Made by a program: the position numbers and the translations under genes. A DNA stretch of 64,000 nucleotides from Phycisphaerales bacterium (GTDB taxonomy: Bacteria > Planctomycetota > Phycisphaerae > UBA1845 > UTPLA1), in the NCBI GenBank assembly GCA_022360095.1, contig JAKSDK010001806.1, positions 124,001-188,000 of the forward strand, in the 5' to 3' direction. Below, piece after piece: positions 53,101 through 61,480 of the stretch; the first letter of the stretch is position 1, and each line of letters opens with the position of its first letter. Under the pieces are notes generated by a model, which did no database searches, had not been told where the DNA came from, and saw only the letters and a list, made by a program, of their open reading frames with translations.

Positions 53101-53418
53101 CGCACTCAACCGTCCACGCCAGACGTCGTAGGTGCCGATTTTTTCAGGAACGTCGCGGATGGCATCGATGGAAGCTTGAAAAAGGGATGCGTCCTCAATC
53201 CATCCAGACCATTCCCGCTGGACGGCCCCTGCGATTTCGGCGGACGGAACCGCGAAGAGCGATGTTACACCTCGGCGGTAAAGGGATCGGGCGATTCCAC
53301 TGAACAAGCGGGCCTGATCAGATGTTTGAGGCGCAAAAACCAGATCGACTTGATCAGGATGACGTCGAGTCGCCCGAGACATTTGTTCATCCCCTCTTTC
53401 AGGAGGCCGAGACTCCAT
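50080..53418 (-). CDS. four-domain fusion: KpsS-like, methyltransferase, polysaccharide deacetylase, GAGxHT module
   Basis: A 1112-residue protein. Residues about 20-400 resemble capsule-synthesis KpsS/LipB-type transferases (RRPYVFFPLQVDDDTQIYYY, MLKLHPLADERKG, SEALITNNSSAGVEALMLHREVVVLGEAHYD). A class I methyltransferase follows near 585 (VLEYGCGDGRILQRLT, VGVDSSERMLQLARHRL). A polysaccharide deacetylase lies at about 745-1000 (AVVLSFDDGFASVFEIALPVL, GWDIGAHSVSHRC, FAFPYGEPE). The last 95 residues are a Rossmann-like module (ALYGAGRHTARLL ... IVDDDPNLRGRQRYG ... VLISSDEYED) also found in three neighbouring proteins. It should link, methylate and de-N-acetylate a surface glycan or its precursor. 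It begins directly at the stop of the GT2 gene (stop and ATG abut). Confidence 0.88.
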   Translation of the reverse strand: MESRPPERGDEQMSRATRRHPDQVDLVFAPQTSDQARLFSGIARSLYRRGVTSLFAVPSAEIAGAVQREWSGWIEDASLFQASIDAIRDVPEKIGTYDVWRGRLSASMRRHEAHHAVAYWSKLIESKRPRAIVLWNGRDHIFVEAAVYSARRLDCQVICMELGPLRRKPMTVAISFDGINAAARFRRPEKLTEKLVPWEAARLQSAKERFRADVRPYRSRRPYVFFPLQVDDDTQIYYYAPYFSDSPTMVEAIVNAMPRDMQLMLKLHPLADERKGRALYEPLLRQQDRIAPATLDTLGLIAGSEALITNNSSAGVEALMLHREVVVLGEAHYDGRGFTHTCRCRTELSQVISSAANSTPSSRSAWLRDRYLYELLFHELVEVDQHPLNHALLEESHEQLAIRLWDLVQPDFLGSDWSPVFREIHDLRAMVSGALREVITGTNENKTLVISRTATACIDVPDTLQCVVLEDLTSSDKRQIMSDEVLLLAPELSPSQSADILDRLYAEGAKCVTNVMHELTKASNPHWVRQFNHLPGKIRNELYRSSNYWDHYLTQSGISPANTPAKETQARKIAESLRITSPKSVLEYGCGDGRILQRLTQGDIESCERIVGVDSSERMLQLARHRLRDAGNVILMPSDAREGLPFGNEEFHAALTCGVLAHVDAEDLPGVLSELHRTTKNTCIHWEVFESHQPAPGEHYTNPQTSLTIHQNTVEKYGPIEATAENIKPLTGQVSLLSQYHLNRPLLTVLTLHAIGRPDPACESHDYRNLFVSEEQLRELVEGMRNGGWRFLSLDQALQCLRHERTLPPKAVVLSFDDGFASVFEIALPVLAEYDIRGAAFIPTGFVESHFDGNARDGSGMGLRTMSADQLRELHGAGWDIGAHSVSHRCFASLSDREATQELVQSRSWLEKTLGCPVKTFAFPYGEPETAFRPMHLEMAKKAGYELALTMRPGFVSVNHAGIDWPRIGIGADTTVDSLLKQIANTHRARMGWPSLSSGGHKTLLERVQSTVHHCVKKDVERIALYGAGRHTARLLHTTPLWPLRVLGIVDDDPNLRGRQRYGLPIYAPGDLNSLSPDAVLISSDEYEDAIYQRIAPLEANGIKVLRLYADA

Positions 53419-54243
53419 TTAGTGCACAGGGGCTTCTGGCCGGGTCTTGGGGCTGACGATCATGGCTGCCAGTCGCTCGGCGAGCGTCTTCCGATACTGT
53501 GGACCGGGGTCCGGATACGAAAACTTCTCGGGGAGACCCCATTTTTCAAACAACTTGCGATTGTCGTCGTCCATGACCTTCATATCCTGACGTTTACGTT
53601 GATCGATATACTCTTCGTGGTACACCTTGGCATCCGGGCACCCGACGACTGAGAGCCCGGCTTCATGCTGAACCTTCAACGACAGGTCAGGATCCCATGC
53701 GCAAAAGTAATAGCGCTCATCGAGATAACCCAAACGAACCAGCAAATCGCGTCGAAGTAATCCGAAATTGGCATAGGGCAGGCCGCGAACGTTATACATG
53801 CTATAGACGACTTTCTCGTGCTCGACGGAATGCAGGCGGTTTCGGTTGCGGTTGAAATTGTGATAAAAGGCGACCATCCCGATGTCCGAGTTGTTTGGAT
53901 GCTCAATCATCCGGACGGCCGAATCCAGTGCGCCGGGCAAAGGATACGCGTCGTCGTTCAACCAGGTCACGTAGTGTCCTTTTGTTGCTCGAAAGGCCTT
54001 GTTGTACGCACGTGTCGCGCCTTCGCGGTTGGTTTCCCGGATGAATCGGATGCCGGGCTGCGTGTTCAGCCAGGACTCGGTGCCGTCTCCGACGCCGTTT
54101 CCCACGATGACGATCTCATGGGAGATGGTCACATTCGCGCGGATCGCTGCGATGCATCGTTGGAGCCGCGAGCACCGGCCGTATGTCGCGATCGCAATGC
54201 TGACCTTGGGGGCAACCGGTGGCGGTTCGATCATTGAAAACAA
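53419..54243 (-). CDS. GT2-family glycosyltransferase
   Basis: A 274-residue GT-A transferase: VSIAIATYGRCSRLQRCIAAIRAN, VIVGNGVGDGTESWL, the DXD-like site in YVTWLNDDAYPLPGALD, NFGLLRRDLLVRLGYLDERYYFCAWDPDLSLKVQ. It adds a sugar to the glycan made by this cluster. The start ATG 54243 (or 54234, nearer to SMIEPP) is not certain. Its stop is followed at once by the start of the fusion gene, indicating tight coupling. Confidence 0.9.
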   Translation of the reverse strand: MFSMIEPPPVAPKVSIAIATYGRCSRLQRCIAAIRANVTISHEIVIVGNGVGDGTESWLNTQPGIRFIRETNREGATRAYNKAFRATKGHYVTWLNDDAYPLPGALDSAVRMIEHPNNSDIGMVAFYHNFNRNRNRLHSVEHEKVVYSMYNVRGLPYANFGLLRRDLLVRLGYLDERYYFCAWDPDLSLKVQHEAGLSVVGCPDAKVYHEEYIDQRKRQDMKVMDDDNRKLFEKWGLPEKFSYPDPGPQYRKTLAERLAAMIVSPKTRPEAPVH

Positions 54244-54434
54244 GCCTCAACCGGCTTCGTATGGATATCGACTTTACATTATCGGAAGTTTCGGGCCGGG
54301 ACCTTGAAGCATCGCTCCATCACGGTCCTAAATGACGACAGTCAGCCTGAGCGACCTGCCGATAGACTACGAAAAACCCGTATTTGTACCCGTGCTGTCC
54401 CTTTCTTGTCCCTGGTAGACCGTGAGTTTCCATC

Positions 54435-56825
54435 GTGATTGATGAGACGCCTGTGGCGCTCAAAACTTCCACCCCAAAGCAGACGTTTCAGGATCTCCAT
54501 GCTCGTGGCCAACACTATTTGTTGCTGAAAACGGCGTTGAGAGAGCTTGCCGTCGAATCCGTCGAAGCCGACATCGTTTTGTGGGCAATTCGAGCATATT
54601 CTGCGCTAGGGTTGACGGGGCCCGCTTGCGAACTTCTTGATGAGCTGGAAAAAGGTCTTGGTCGGTCGGCTGATATCGACGCACTGCGTCAACAGTTAGC
54701 CATGGCGCCTTCCGGACAAGTTTCGTGGAGTTCATATCACCAGCGGTTTGAGAAAAACGCGGCCAGTCTCTACGAGAAATGCCCTCAATTGCGTGAGCAC
54801 GATGCGGCGTTTCGAACGGTGCCGCGGATGTTGGATTTGTTTCGTGCGAATGACAAGAATCTGCATGTGTCCACACAGGACAAAGGACTGGGACGAATCT
54901 GGATATCAGGACTCTACGACAGGCATCATTTGATTGCGCAGACGAAACTGCCGCATGACCCGACTCAGTTGTTTTGCGCGCCTTATGTGATTCTCGGTGA
55001 CCGACTCGGTGATTTGTTTCGACTCACTTTCGACGGCACCAAAAAGATGTTCATGGGCTTTCAACCCAGGATCTATTTTGTCGAACCCGATCCGCTGTTG
55101 TTCGGGATGATGTTGTACTTGACCGACATTTGCCAGGCACTCTGTGATGAGCGCACGTCCGTTGTGATTGGGGCGTCATCCGTAGATGAGATCTCAGAGC
55201 TTCTTACGCGACATCCTGCGCGGACCGTCCCGGAACACATGATGATGTTGTCCGCTCCCGAATCGTTGAAACAGCAACTCCTTGATCGCTTGGAGGCGTT
55301 GGATCTTGCCCATAAGAAGGAAGTCGTTTCCGTCATCGGTGCGAATCGGGATTATTATGATTCGTTGGGTTCGGACCATTGGCCTGATCGTTTCGGGGAC
55401 GTCGAGAGGCCCCTCCGTGTTCTTGGTTTGACCAGTCGTTTTACGACGGTGCTTCAACACTCGATGCGCGATCTTAAGTCGGCCTTCGAACGTCTGGGAC
55501 ATCATTTCGATCTGTCGATCGAGGAAAACAATCATGACCTCGTCCTGCCCCGCCATATCGCACGAGAAATCGAATCCCTCCGCCCCGATTTGATTTTTCT
55601 AATTGACCATCTGCGTCATGAACATCTCGATGTGATTCCTCCCAATGTCCCTTCCATTTGCTGGATTCAGGATCGGATGGCGCATCTGTTTACGAAAGAG
55701 GCAGGGCAACAAGTCAAGCCGTTGGAATTCATCATGGGGTACGGGTTTTCGGAATGCCTGACGCGGTTTGATTACCCTGCGGATCGTTTCTTTCCGTGTT
55801 TGATCCCGACGGATACAAAGAAATTTCTTGATCCCAACGAGGGGCCGAAGGATCTTGAGCCATTTCGGTGTGATGTCATGTACGCCTCCAACAGCATGCG
55901 TTTCCCTGCAGAGCGGTTTGAGGAGCAACGCCGGATTGTCGATAAAGCCGATCGGCCACTTGTGGATGTTGCATACGACCTTTTGATGGAGATCGTCCGC
56001 CACCCGTCGTTTTGTGGGGACTACGACTATGAGGCTTTGGTCGGTCGTGCAGAGGAGGAATCCGGCACGCGCGCGTCCAAGGCCGAGGTTCGTACGACGA
56101 TTGCTTCAATGCTGCGCGACATCGCTGATCTTCATCTTCGGCTGAAGATGGTGCGTGCGGTTGCTCGTTGGGCGAATGAGACCGGGGGGAAATTTCACCT
56201 GTATGGGCTGGGTTGGGCCGATCGAGACGAGTTCTCTCGCTATGCGCAAGGTGTTGTGAGGCACGGTGTTCCCCTCGGCCGTGCCTTCCGGGCGGCGAAG
56301 ATTTCACTGCACGGCGGGTGCAATCCGGGGCTGCACCAGCGCGTCCTTGATGGTTTGGCGGCAAAGGGTTTCTTTCTAATCGGCGAAAAGCCGTCAGATA
56401 CTTCGCATGCGGCGAACCAGGCGATTCATCGGTTCATCAAGAACCATGGCTCGAGCGCGCCCGTCAGATTGATGCCGAATGATCTGCCTGAACCGCACGC
56501 TTCGTTCTTTGCTGATTTCCTGCGTATTCGAGGCACGGACCCGACCGAGGGAATCGAACTGACTCAGGAAATGATCCTGAATGTGCAGGCCGAGTGTGAA
56601 CAAGGGACGCGGCACACCATTTCCAGTCTCTGGCCTGAGTACGACAAGATTGTTTTTAACGGCGATGAAGCTCTAATCGAGCGGGTCGAATATTTTGTGC
56701 GCCATGAAGACGAAAGAAACCGGCTTGCATCGCAAATGCGGGATGCTGTTCTGGAGAACTTCACCTACGATGCGCTGGTCCGTGCAGCCATCGATTTCAT
56801 CCGGGATCATTTGAAAAAGAATTGA
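54435..56825 (+). CDS. CgeB-like glycosyltransferase with helical N-terminal region
   Basis: A 796-residue protein. The C-terminal half resembles CgeB/DUF3880 glycosyltransferases: DLVLPRHIAREIESLRPDLIFLIDHL, VPSICWIQDRMAHLF, MYASNSMRFPAERFEEQRRIVD, KFHLYGLGWADRDEFSRYAQGVVRHG and ISLHGGCNPGLHQRVLDGLAAKGFFLI, close to the E-x7-E sugar-nucleotide site. The first 330 residues (helical repeats such as IRAYSALGLTGPACELLDELE) have no assignment and may bind a partner. GTG 54435 is used; there is no ATG nearby. It is divergent from the GT2 gene over 190 bases and heads a row of three genes on the plus strand. Confidence 0.85.
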   Translation: MIDETPVALKTSTPKQTFQDLHARGQHYLLLKTALRELAVESVEADIVLWAIRAYSALGLTGPACELLDELEKGLGRSADIDALRQQLAMAPSGQVSWSSYHQRFEKNAASLYEKCPQLREHDAAFRTVPRMLDLFRANDKNLHVSTQDKGLGRIWISGLYDRHHLIAQTKLPHDPTQLFCAPYVILGDRLGDLFRLTFDGTKKMFMGFQPRIYFVEPDPLLFGMMLYLTDICQALCDERTSVVIGASSVDEISELLTRHPARTVPEHMMMLSAPESLKQQLLDRLEALDLAHKKEVVSVIGANRDYYDSLGSDHWPDRFGDVERPLRVLGLTSRFTTVLQHSMRDLKSAFERLGHHFDLSIEENNHDLVLPRHIAREIESLRPDLIFLIDHLRHEHLDVIPPNVPSICWIQDRMAHLFTKEAGQQVKPLEFIMGYGFSECLTRFDYPADRFFPCLIPTDTKKFLDPNEGPKDLEPFRCDVMYASNSMRFPAERFEEQRRIVDKADRPLVDVAYDLLMEIVRHPSFCGDYDYEALVGRAEEESGTRASKAEVRTTIASMLRDIADLHLRLKMVRAVARWANETGGKFHLYGLGWADRDEFSRYAQGVVRHGVPLGRAFRAAKISLHGGCNPGLHQRVLDGLAAKGFFLIGEKPSDTSHAANQAIHRFIKNHGSSAPVRLMPNDLPEPHASFFADFLRIRGTDPTEGIELTQEMILNVQAECEQGTRHTISSLWPEYDKIVFNGDEALIERVEYFVRHEDERNRLASQMRDAVLENFTYDALVRAAIDFIRDHLKKN

Positions 56826-56882
56826 ACCGACGATTCCACCGCGATTTCGGCGGCAATTTTGAAGTCCGTTCAGGAGCCGGCC

Positions 56883-58628
56883 ATGAAGCTCGTCCTGCAC
56901 AAACCCCTTTTTCGGCATCAATACCAGATGGAGTATCGCTACTATCTGGGATTCGGCTACCTCAAGGCCCATCTACAGCAACACCTTCCGGAAGTTGAAA
57001 TCGAGATTGTTCACAGCGAGAAGGAAATCCGAGATGCGCGCCCTGACGTCATCGGCATCTCGACCGTGACAGAAATGTACACGCACGTTCTGGGCATGCA
57101 CCGCCGCATTCGCGAGTGGTTCGACGGACCGATTCTGTTCGGTGGCCCGCATATTACGGCGGTCCCGGAAACGCTCCCAAAAGACCCGAAGTCAATTGCC
57201 TTCGTCGGCGAGGGCGAAATTGCATTGCAGGTATTTCTTGAACGGTTGCTCAACAAGGACCATGGTCTGAGGACGGCGGGGCCGTCGCCGGGAACGGCGG
57301 CGTGGGTGGATGAGGAGCTTGTACGCGGACCGGCCGCGCCGAACGTGAACATCAATTCGCTGCCGGCACCGGCCGACGCACCGGAAAAGGTGTTTCCATT
57401 CACGACGGTTCGGGGATGCCCTTACCGTTGTACACATTGTGTCGAGTCATGGACCCAGGGCACGAAGGTTCGCATCCTGGATGCCGAAAGGCTCGCCGAT
57501 TTGTGTATCGAGCGTTATGAGCAGTATGGAACGACCGTTTTCGAGTTGCTCGACGATTTGTTTCTTGTCTCCGCGCCACGGCTCTTTGAGCTTGTCGAGA
57601 TTCTCGACAAGCGCGGCGTCATTGAGCGTTTCGAGTTCATACGGCTGTCGCTGATGGCACACATGATCACCGAGCGAGTGGCCAAGGCACTTTCTCGATT
57701 GAACGTTCGCCTGGCCGGAATGGGTGTCGAGTCGGCCGATCCGGACATCATTCGCAAGTTCAAGGGTGGAGCGATCAAGCGAGAACACATCGATCGGGCC
57801 ATTCAAAACTGTACCCGATACGGCGTCGGCATCGGTGCCTCGATGGTGCTCGGCTACCCCGGTGAATCCGAAGAGCAGATGCGTCGAACGATCGATTATT
57901 ACGCCGATCGAACCACGACCACGGCGTTCGAGTTTTGGGAGAACTATGTCTGCCAGCCTCTTCCCGGCAGCACGATCTGGAAACAGGCCCTGGCGGATGG
58001 CCGTGTACGAACCGATATGGATTTCTCAACGCTTCGGATCGACGGTGATGTCGTGCACTTCGACTCGGATTGGTATTACGGCAACGAAACGCACGTGCCC
58101 AGAGCACGGTTCCTCGAGATTCTCAAAGAGTATGATCTCATTCGTGACGGCCATTATGTCAAGGACAAGGACTCGGTTCCGGGCGAGCCGAAAACGGACG
58201 TGTTCGTGATCACGTATGTGCCGGAAAACGTCGCGCGGCGAATGACGCTTCAGGCGTTGAAGGCATGGGAAAAGGAAGACGGTGGCCCCGTCGCGATTTT
58301 TGGCGCCGGACGGCACACGCGAAAAATTTTGCCGGCGCTCGTCGACGCGCCGGTCAACATCGCCTGCATTGTGGATGACAATCCGGAACTCCACGGTCTT
58401 CAAGTCGGTCGGTGGAAGGTCGTGTCCGCCGAGGAGATGCTCTGCATGCCCGAGGTCAAAGCCCTCCTTCTCTCGTCGGACATGCGGCATGAGGAGTTGC
58501 TGCAAAGGCTCACATCTCTTGCCCAGGACAACTACCGGCTATTGACCATTTATCAGCCCGAGGAACTCAGCCGTCGTCGGAGCGAAGGAATTGCAATCGA
58601 TAAGTCCAATCTGGTCTTGGCGCATTAA
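56883..58628 (+). CDS. B12-binding-type radical SAM protein with C-terminal GAGxHT module
   Basis: A 581-residue protein. A cobalamin-binding-like N-terminal domain (RYYLGFGYLKAHLQQHLPEVE, DVIGISTVTEMYTHVLG, FGGPHITAVPETL, FVGEGEIALQVFLERL) is followed by a radical SAM domain with the cluster motif GCPYRCTHCVE near residue 180 and GMGVESADPDIIRKFKGG, GASMVLGYPGESEEQMRRT. The end of the chain (from about 470) is the module VAIFGAGRHTRKILPALV ... IVDDNPELHGLQVG ... LLLSSD. ATG 56883 follows AGGAG. The family can do methyl transfer or other radical chemistry on sugars or lipids. Substrate unknown. Confidence 0.9.
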   Translation: MKLVLHKPLFRHQYQMEYRYYLGFGYLKAHLQQHLPEVEIEIVHSEKEIRDARPDVIGISTVTEMYTHVLGMHRRIREWFDGPILFGGPHITAVPETLPKDPKSIAFVGEGEIALQVFLERLLNKDHGLRTAGPSPGTAAWVDEELVRGPAAPNVNINSLPAPADAPEKVFPFTTVRGCPYRCTHCVESWTQGTKVRILDAERLADLCIERYEQYGTTVFELLDDLFLVSAPRLFELVEILDKRGVIERFEFIRLSLMAHMITERVAKALSRLNVRLAGMGVESADPDIIRKFKGGAIKREHIDRAIQNCTRYGVGIGASMVLGYPGESEEQMRRTIDYYADRTTTTAFEFWENYVCQPLPGSTIWKQALADGRVRTDMDFSTLRIDGDVVHFDSDWYYGNETHVPRARFLEILKEYDLIRDGHYVKDKDSVPGEPKTDVFVITYVPENVARRMTLQALKAWEKEDGGPVAIFGAGRHTRKILPALVDAPVNIACIVDDNPELHGLQVGRWKVVSAEEMLCMPEVKALLLSSDMRHEELLQRLTSLAQDNYRLLTIYQPEELSRRRSEGIAIDKSNLVLAH

Positions 58629-58785
58629 GGCCGCGCCTCATTTTCAGGAAACCTCCAGAGTGTCACACCGTTTGGGCACAGGGTCCGGCTGGAACAGGTC
58701 GATATTAAGGTATATGGCGTAGCATGAACGGTTGGCCTGATCTCCAGGGGTGGAGCCAACGCGGTAGTCCGGAGCACAGAGATAC

Positions 58786-60471
58786 ATGCTTAAGATCGGC
58801 TTCATCCAGGCGCCCGGCACGGACCCTCGCAGCTATGGCATCCCGCTCGCGTTCGGGTATCTGATCTCCGTGCTCCAAGAAGAGTGGAATCAGCCTTTCG
58901 ATTACAAGATCACGTCTGAGCCATATGACCTCGTGGAATACAATCCCGATCTGATCGGGATCGGGTCGGTGACAAGCTGTTTCTGGCAAGTGCTTGAATT
59001 CAGTGAACTCTTTCGAAAAGAACTTCCAAAGACCAAGCTCGTTCTGGGGGGACACCACATTACCGCAATGGCCAACGCGTTGCCGTTAACCGTTGACGTG
59101 GGAGTGCTTGGAGAGGGCGAAGACACGTTTCTTGATCTCGTACGCCGCTTCAAGCCTGGAATCGGCTGGACTTACAACGATCTGGAAAAAACGCCCGGCA
59201 TATGTTACCGCGGAAGATTGGGAAACGTCGTCTTCTCGGATCGCCGGGAGCCTCGTCAGGACTTGGATAGCTTGCCTTTTCCAGCCCGTACCACGAACCC
59301 CAGCAATCCGGACGAGGCCATTATCTTCACGTCGCGCGGCTGCCCGTTCCGCTGCACGTATTGTTCAACTCAAGAATATTGGGAGCGCTTCCGGCGCTTC
59401 AGCGCGGATTACGTCGTGAGGGAACTTGAGCATATCGTCGAAACGTCGCCCGAGGTTCGGTCGGTTTATATTCTGGATGACCTGTATGTTGCAGACCGGC
59501 GGCGGCTTCGCGAAATGGCTGGACTCATCGCAGAACGAGGATTGAACGAGACGCTGAGCTTTCATGGATTCGTCCGGTCGAACCTTGTGGACGCCGAACT
59601 GTGCGAGCTCCTCAAGAAAATGAACGCGTCGGCGATCCGATTTGGTGCCGAATCCGGGAGTGACTCCGTCCTGCAGCAAATGGAACGAGGCGGAAAATGC
59701 TCCGTACGCACACACCAAAACGCCATCGACCTTGCACACGAACACGGCCTGAAATGCGGTGCGAGCTTTATGCTCGGCTTCCCGGGTGAGACACGCGATG
59801 ATCTGGAACGCACCTTCGATTTCATTCGCAGAAACGACGGGAAAATGTTCATCGAAGGGCTCTATCTAACGGTCCCCTTGCCCGGGACGGAATTGTGGCA
59901 ATGGGCCGCCCGGCAAGGGCTGGTCAACGAACAAATGGATTGGCGCAGACTCAACCTCTCCTTCGACAATCCGGATTTTGATTGGGACAACTTCCTGTAC
60001 CTCAATGAACATACGCTTGCGAAGAATGAATTTATCAAAGCCGTGCTCGAAAGCGGTCTTTTGCCGGAAGCGGTTGCCTGGCGAGGTCGAAAGATGGAGC
60101 ATCGCAACCTCGCGTCGATGTTCATGGCAAGGGTGTTGAAATCGCTGGCCGAACAGGATATCAATCGCGTTGCCATCTATGGCGCCGGCCAGCACACACG
60201 GCGATTGCTGGATGATCTGAATAACGCCCCGGTCGAAGTTGTCGGTTTGCTCGATGACAACGAACTCCTTCACGGCACACACATGGGATCGTTCAAGATC
60301 CACGAGCCGGACAGCGCGCATTTGCTCAATGCCGAAGCAGTTATTATTTCTTCGGATCACCTGGAGGAATCACTCTGGGCAAAGAGGGGGCGATTTGAGA
60401 GTCACGGTATGACCGTGCGACGGCTTTATGGCCCGGAAAGTCCCGCGACCGTGCCCTCCTGCCTGATATGA
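58786..60471 (+). CDS. second B12-binding-type radical SAM protein with C-terminal GAGxHT module
   Basis: A 561-residue protein of the same build as its upstream neighbour. A cobalamin-binding-like N-terminus (GYLISVLQEEW, DLIGIGSVTSCFW, LVLGGHHITAMANAL, GVLGEGEDTFLDLVRRF) precedes a radical SAM domain with RGCPFRCTYCSTQ near residue 189 and RFGAESGSDSVLQQMERGG, ASFMLGFPGETRDDLERTF. The C-terminal module from about 460 has VAIYGAGQHTRRLLDDLN ... LLDDNELLHGTHMG ... VIISSD. The two radical SAM proteins are paralogues and probably act on related substrates. Gap of about 160 bases from the previous gene. ATG 58786. Confidence 0.9.
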   Translation: MLKIGFIQAPGTDPRSYGIPLAFGYLISVLQEEWNQPFDYKITSEPYDLVEYNPDLIGIGSVTSCFWQVLEFSELFRKELPKTKLVLGGHHITAMANALPLTVDVGVLGEGEDTFLDLVRRFKPGIGWTYNDLEKTPGICYRGRLGNVVFSDRREPRQDLDSLPFPARTTNPSNPDEAIIFTSRGCPFRCTYCSTQEYWERFRRFSADYVVRELEHIVETSPEVRSVYILDDLYVADRRRLREMAGLIAERGLNETLSFHGFVRSNLVDAELCELLKKMNASAIRFGAESGSDSVLQQMERGGKCSVRTHQNAIDLAHEHGLKCGASFMLGFPGETRDDLERTFDFIRRNDGKMFIEGLYLTVPLPGTELWQWAARQGLVNEQMDWRRLNLSFDNPDFDWDNFLYLNEHTLAKNEFIKAVLESGLLPEAVAWRGRKMEHRNLASMFMARVLKSLAEQDINRVAIYGAGQHTRRLLDDLNNAPVEVVGLLDDNELLHGTHMGSFKIHEPDSAHLLNAEAVIISSDHLEESLWAKRGRFESHGMTVRRLYGPESPATVPSCLI

Positions 60472-60481
60472 AGACAACCGA

Positions 60482-61480
60482 TCAACGTTTCATGCCTTGA
60501 TAGAGCACGTACCTTTGTCGAGGCGTGCTGCGTGCATTGAGAATCTGCATGCCTTCATGGCCGAACCAGTTCACTGACGTGAAGCCGGAGGCTGAGAGCA
60601 TCTCCAGCATTTCATCAACTTCAAAATGGTGTCGATGGAAATGGGCATCTTCAAGGGACATGACGCAGGCATTCGGCGTGGAGCAGAAGATCGCGCCGCC
60701 GGGCCGTAATAATTCTTGTGCCGTATCAAGGAACATCTCCGGATGTTTCAAGTGCTCGATCGTTTCGAAAGAGACGACAGCATCGAATGGAACTGCATCT
60801 TTCGCTAATTTGCAGAGCGTTGAGTCGTCGTCGATCGCGCCGTGATGAAAGGCAATCGTCTTATTGTCGTAGTAATGTCGGGCAAATCGAATCGCGTCTT
60901 CTGAAATGTCGACGCCGAACACGCGAGAGCCGCCTTCTGCAAGGATGAAGCTTCCGTAGCCGTTTCCGCAAGCGGCGTCCAGGACATTCGCTCCGTTTCT
61001 CAAGTGCTGCAGCGCCCAGAAGTACCGCACTCGATGTCCGATTTCAATCTCTTCCAGGCAGCGTCCGGTTTGTCGCTCGCCCGTCTCCGCCAGCAACGGG
61101 GCGCGATCGCGCTCATTCGGCGGGTAGAGTGTGAGAATTGCAAATCGATCGCCAAAGCGCGTTCGCAGGCGTCCTTCAAGTGTAGACTGTTGAGTGTCGG
61201 ACGAGACCAGAAGTCCGCCCGCAGGGGTGTCGAGTAAATCTTCCGGAGAACAAACCGTCCACTGACCGATGCGGCGTCCCCATAGTTGAGGGGAATCATC
61301 CGTGATCCCGATAATCTTATCCGCATGGACTTCGAGTTCGTGCAGGATCTTATGTGTATGGGCACCGGCACCGAAGACGACAATTCCGTTTCGTCCACGC
61401 CAGTCCGAAAGCACTGCGCGTGTTCTCTCCAAGGCGATCGATCGTTCAACCGATCGCGCGATGTGCGATGTCGCCGGCAT
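60482..61480 (-). CDS. methyltransferase with N-terminal GAGxHT module
   Basis: About 332 residues from ATG 61480. Residues about 25-130 are the module IVVFGAGAHTHKILHELEV ... ITDDSPQLWGRRIG ... GLLVSSD. A class I methyltransferase follows: NVLDAACGNGYGSFILAEGG near 160, VFGVDISEDAIRFARHYY, FDAVVSFETIEHLKHPEMFL, and a C-terminal FHRHHFEVDEMLEMLSASGF. A further ATG at 61576 would overlap the upstream gene more. From 61480 it overlaps that gene's end by 35 bases, suggesting coupled translation. Here the module is in front of the enzyme, while in the other three proteins it is at the end. Confidence 0.88.
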   Translation of the reverse strand: MPATSHIARSVERSIALERTRAVLSDWRGRNGIVVFGAGAHTHKILHELEVHADKIIGITDDSPQLWGRRIGQWTVCSPEDLLDTPAGGLLVSSDTQQSTLEGRLRTRFGDRFAILTLYPPNERDRAPLLAETGERQTGRCLEEIEIGHRVRYFWALQHLRNGANVLDAACGNGYGSFILAEGGSRVFGVDISEDAIRFARHYYDNKTIAFHHGAIDDDSTLCKLAKDAVPFDAVVSFETIEHLKHPEMFLDTAQELLRPGGAIFCSTPNACVMSLEDAHFHRHHFEVDEMLEMLSASGFTSVNWFGHEGMQILNARSTPRQRYVLYQGMKR

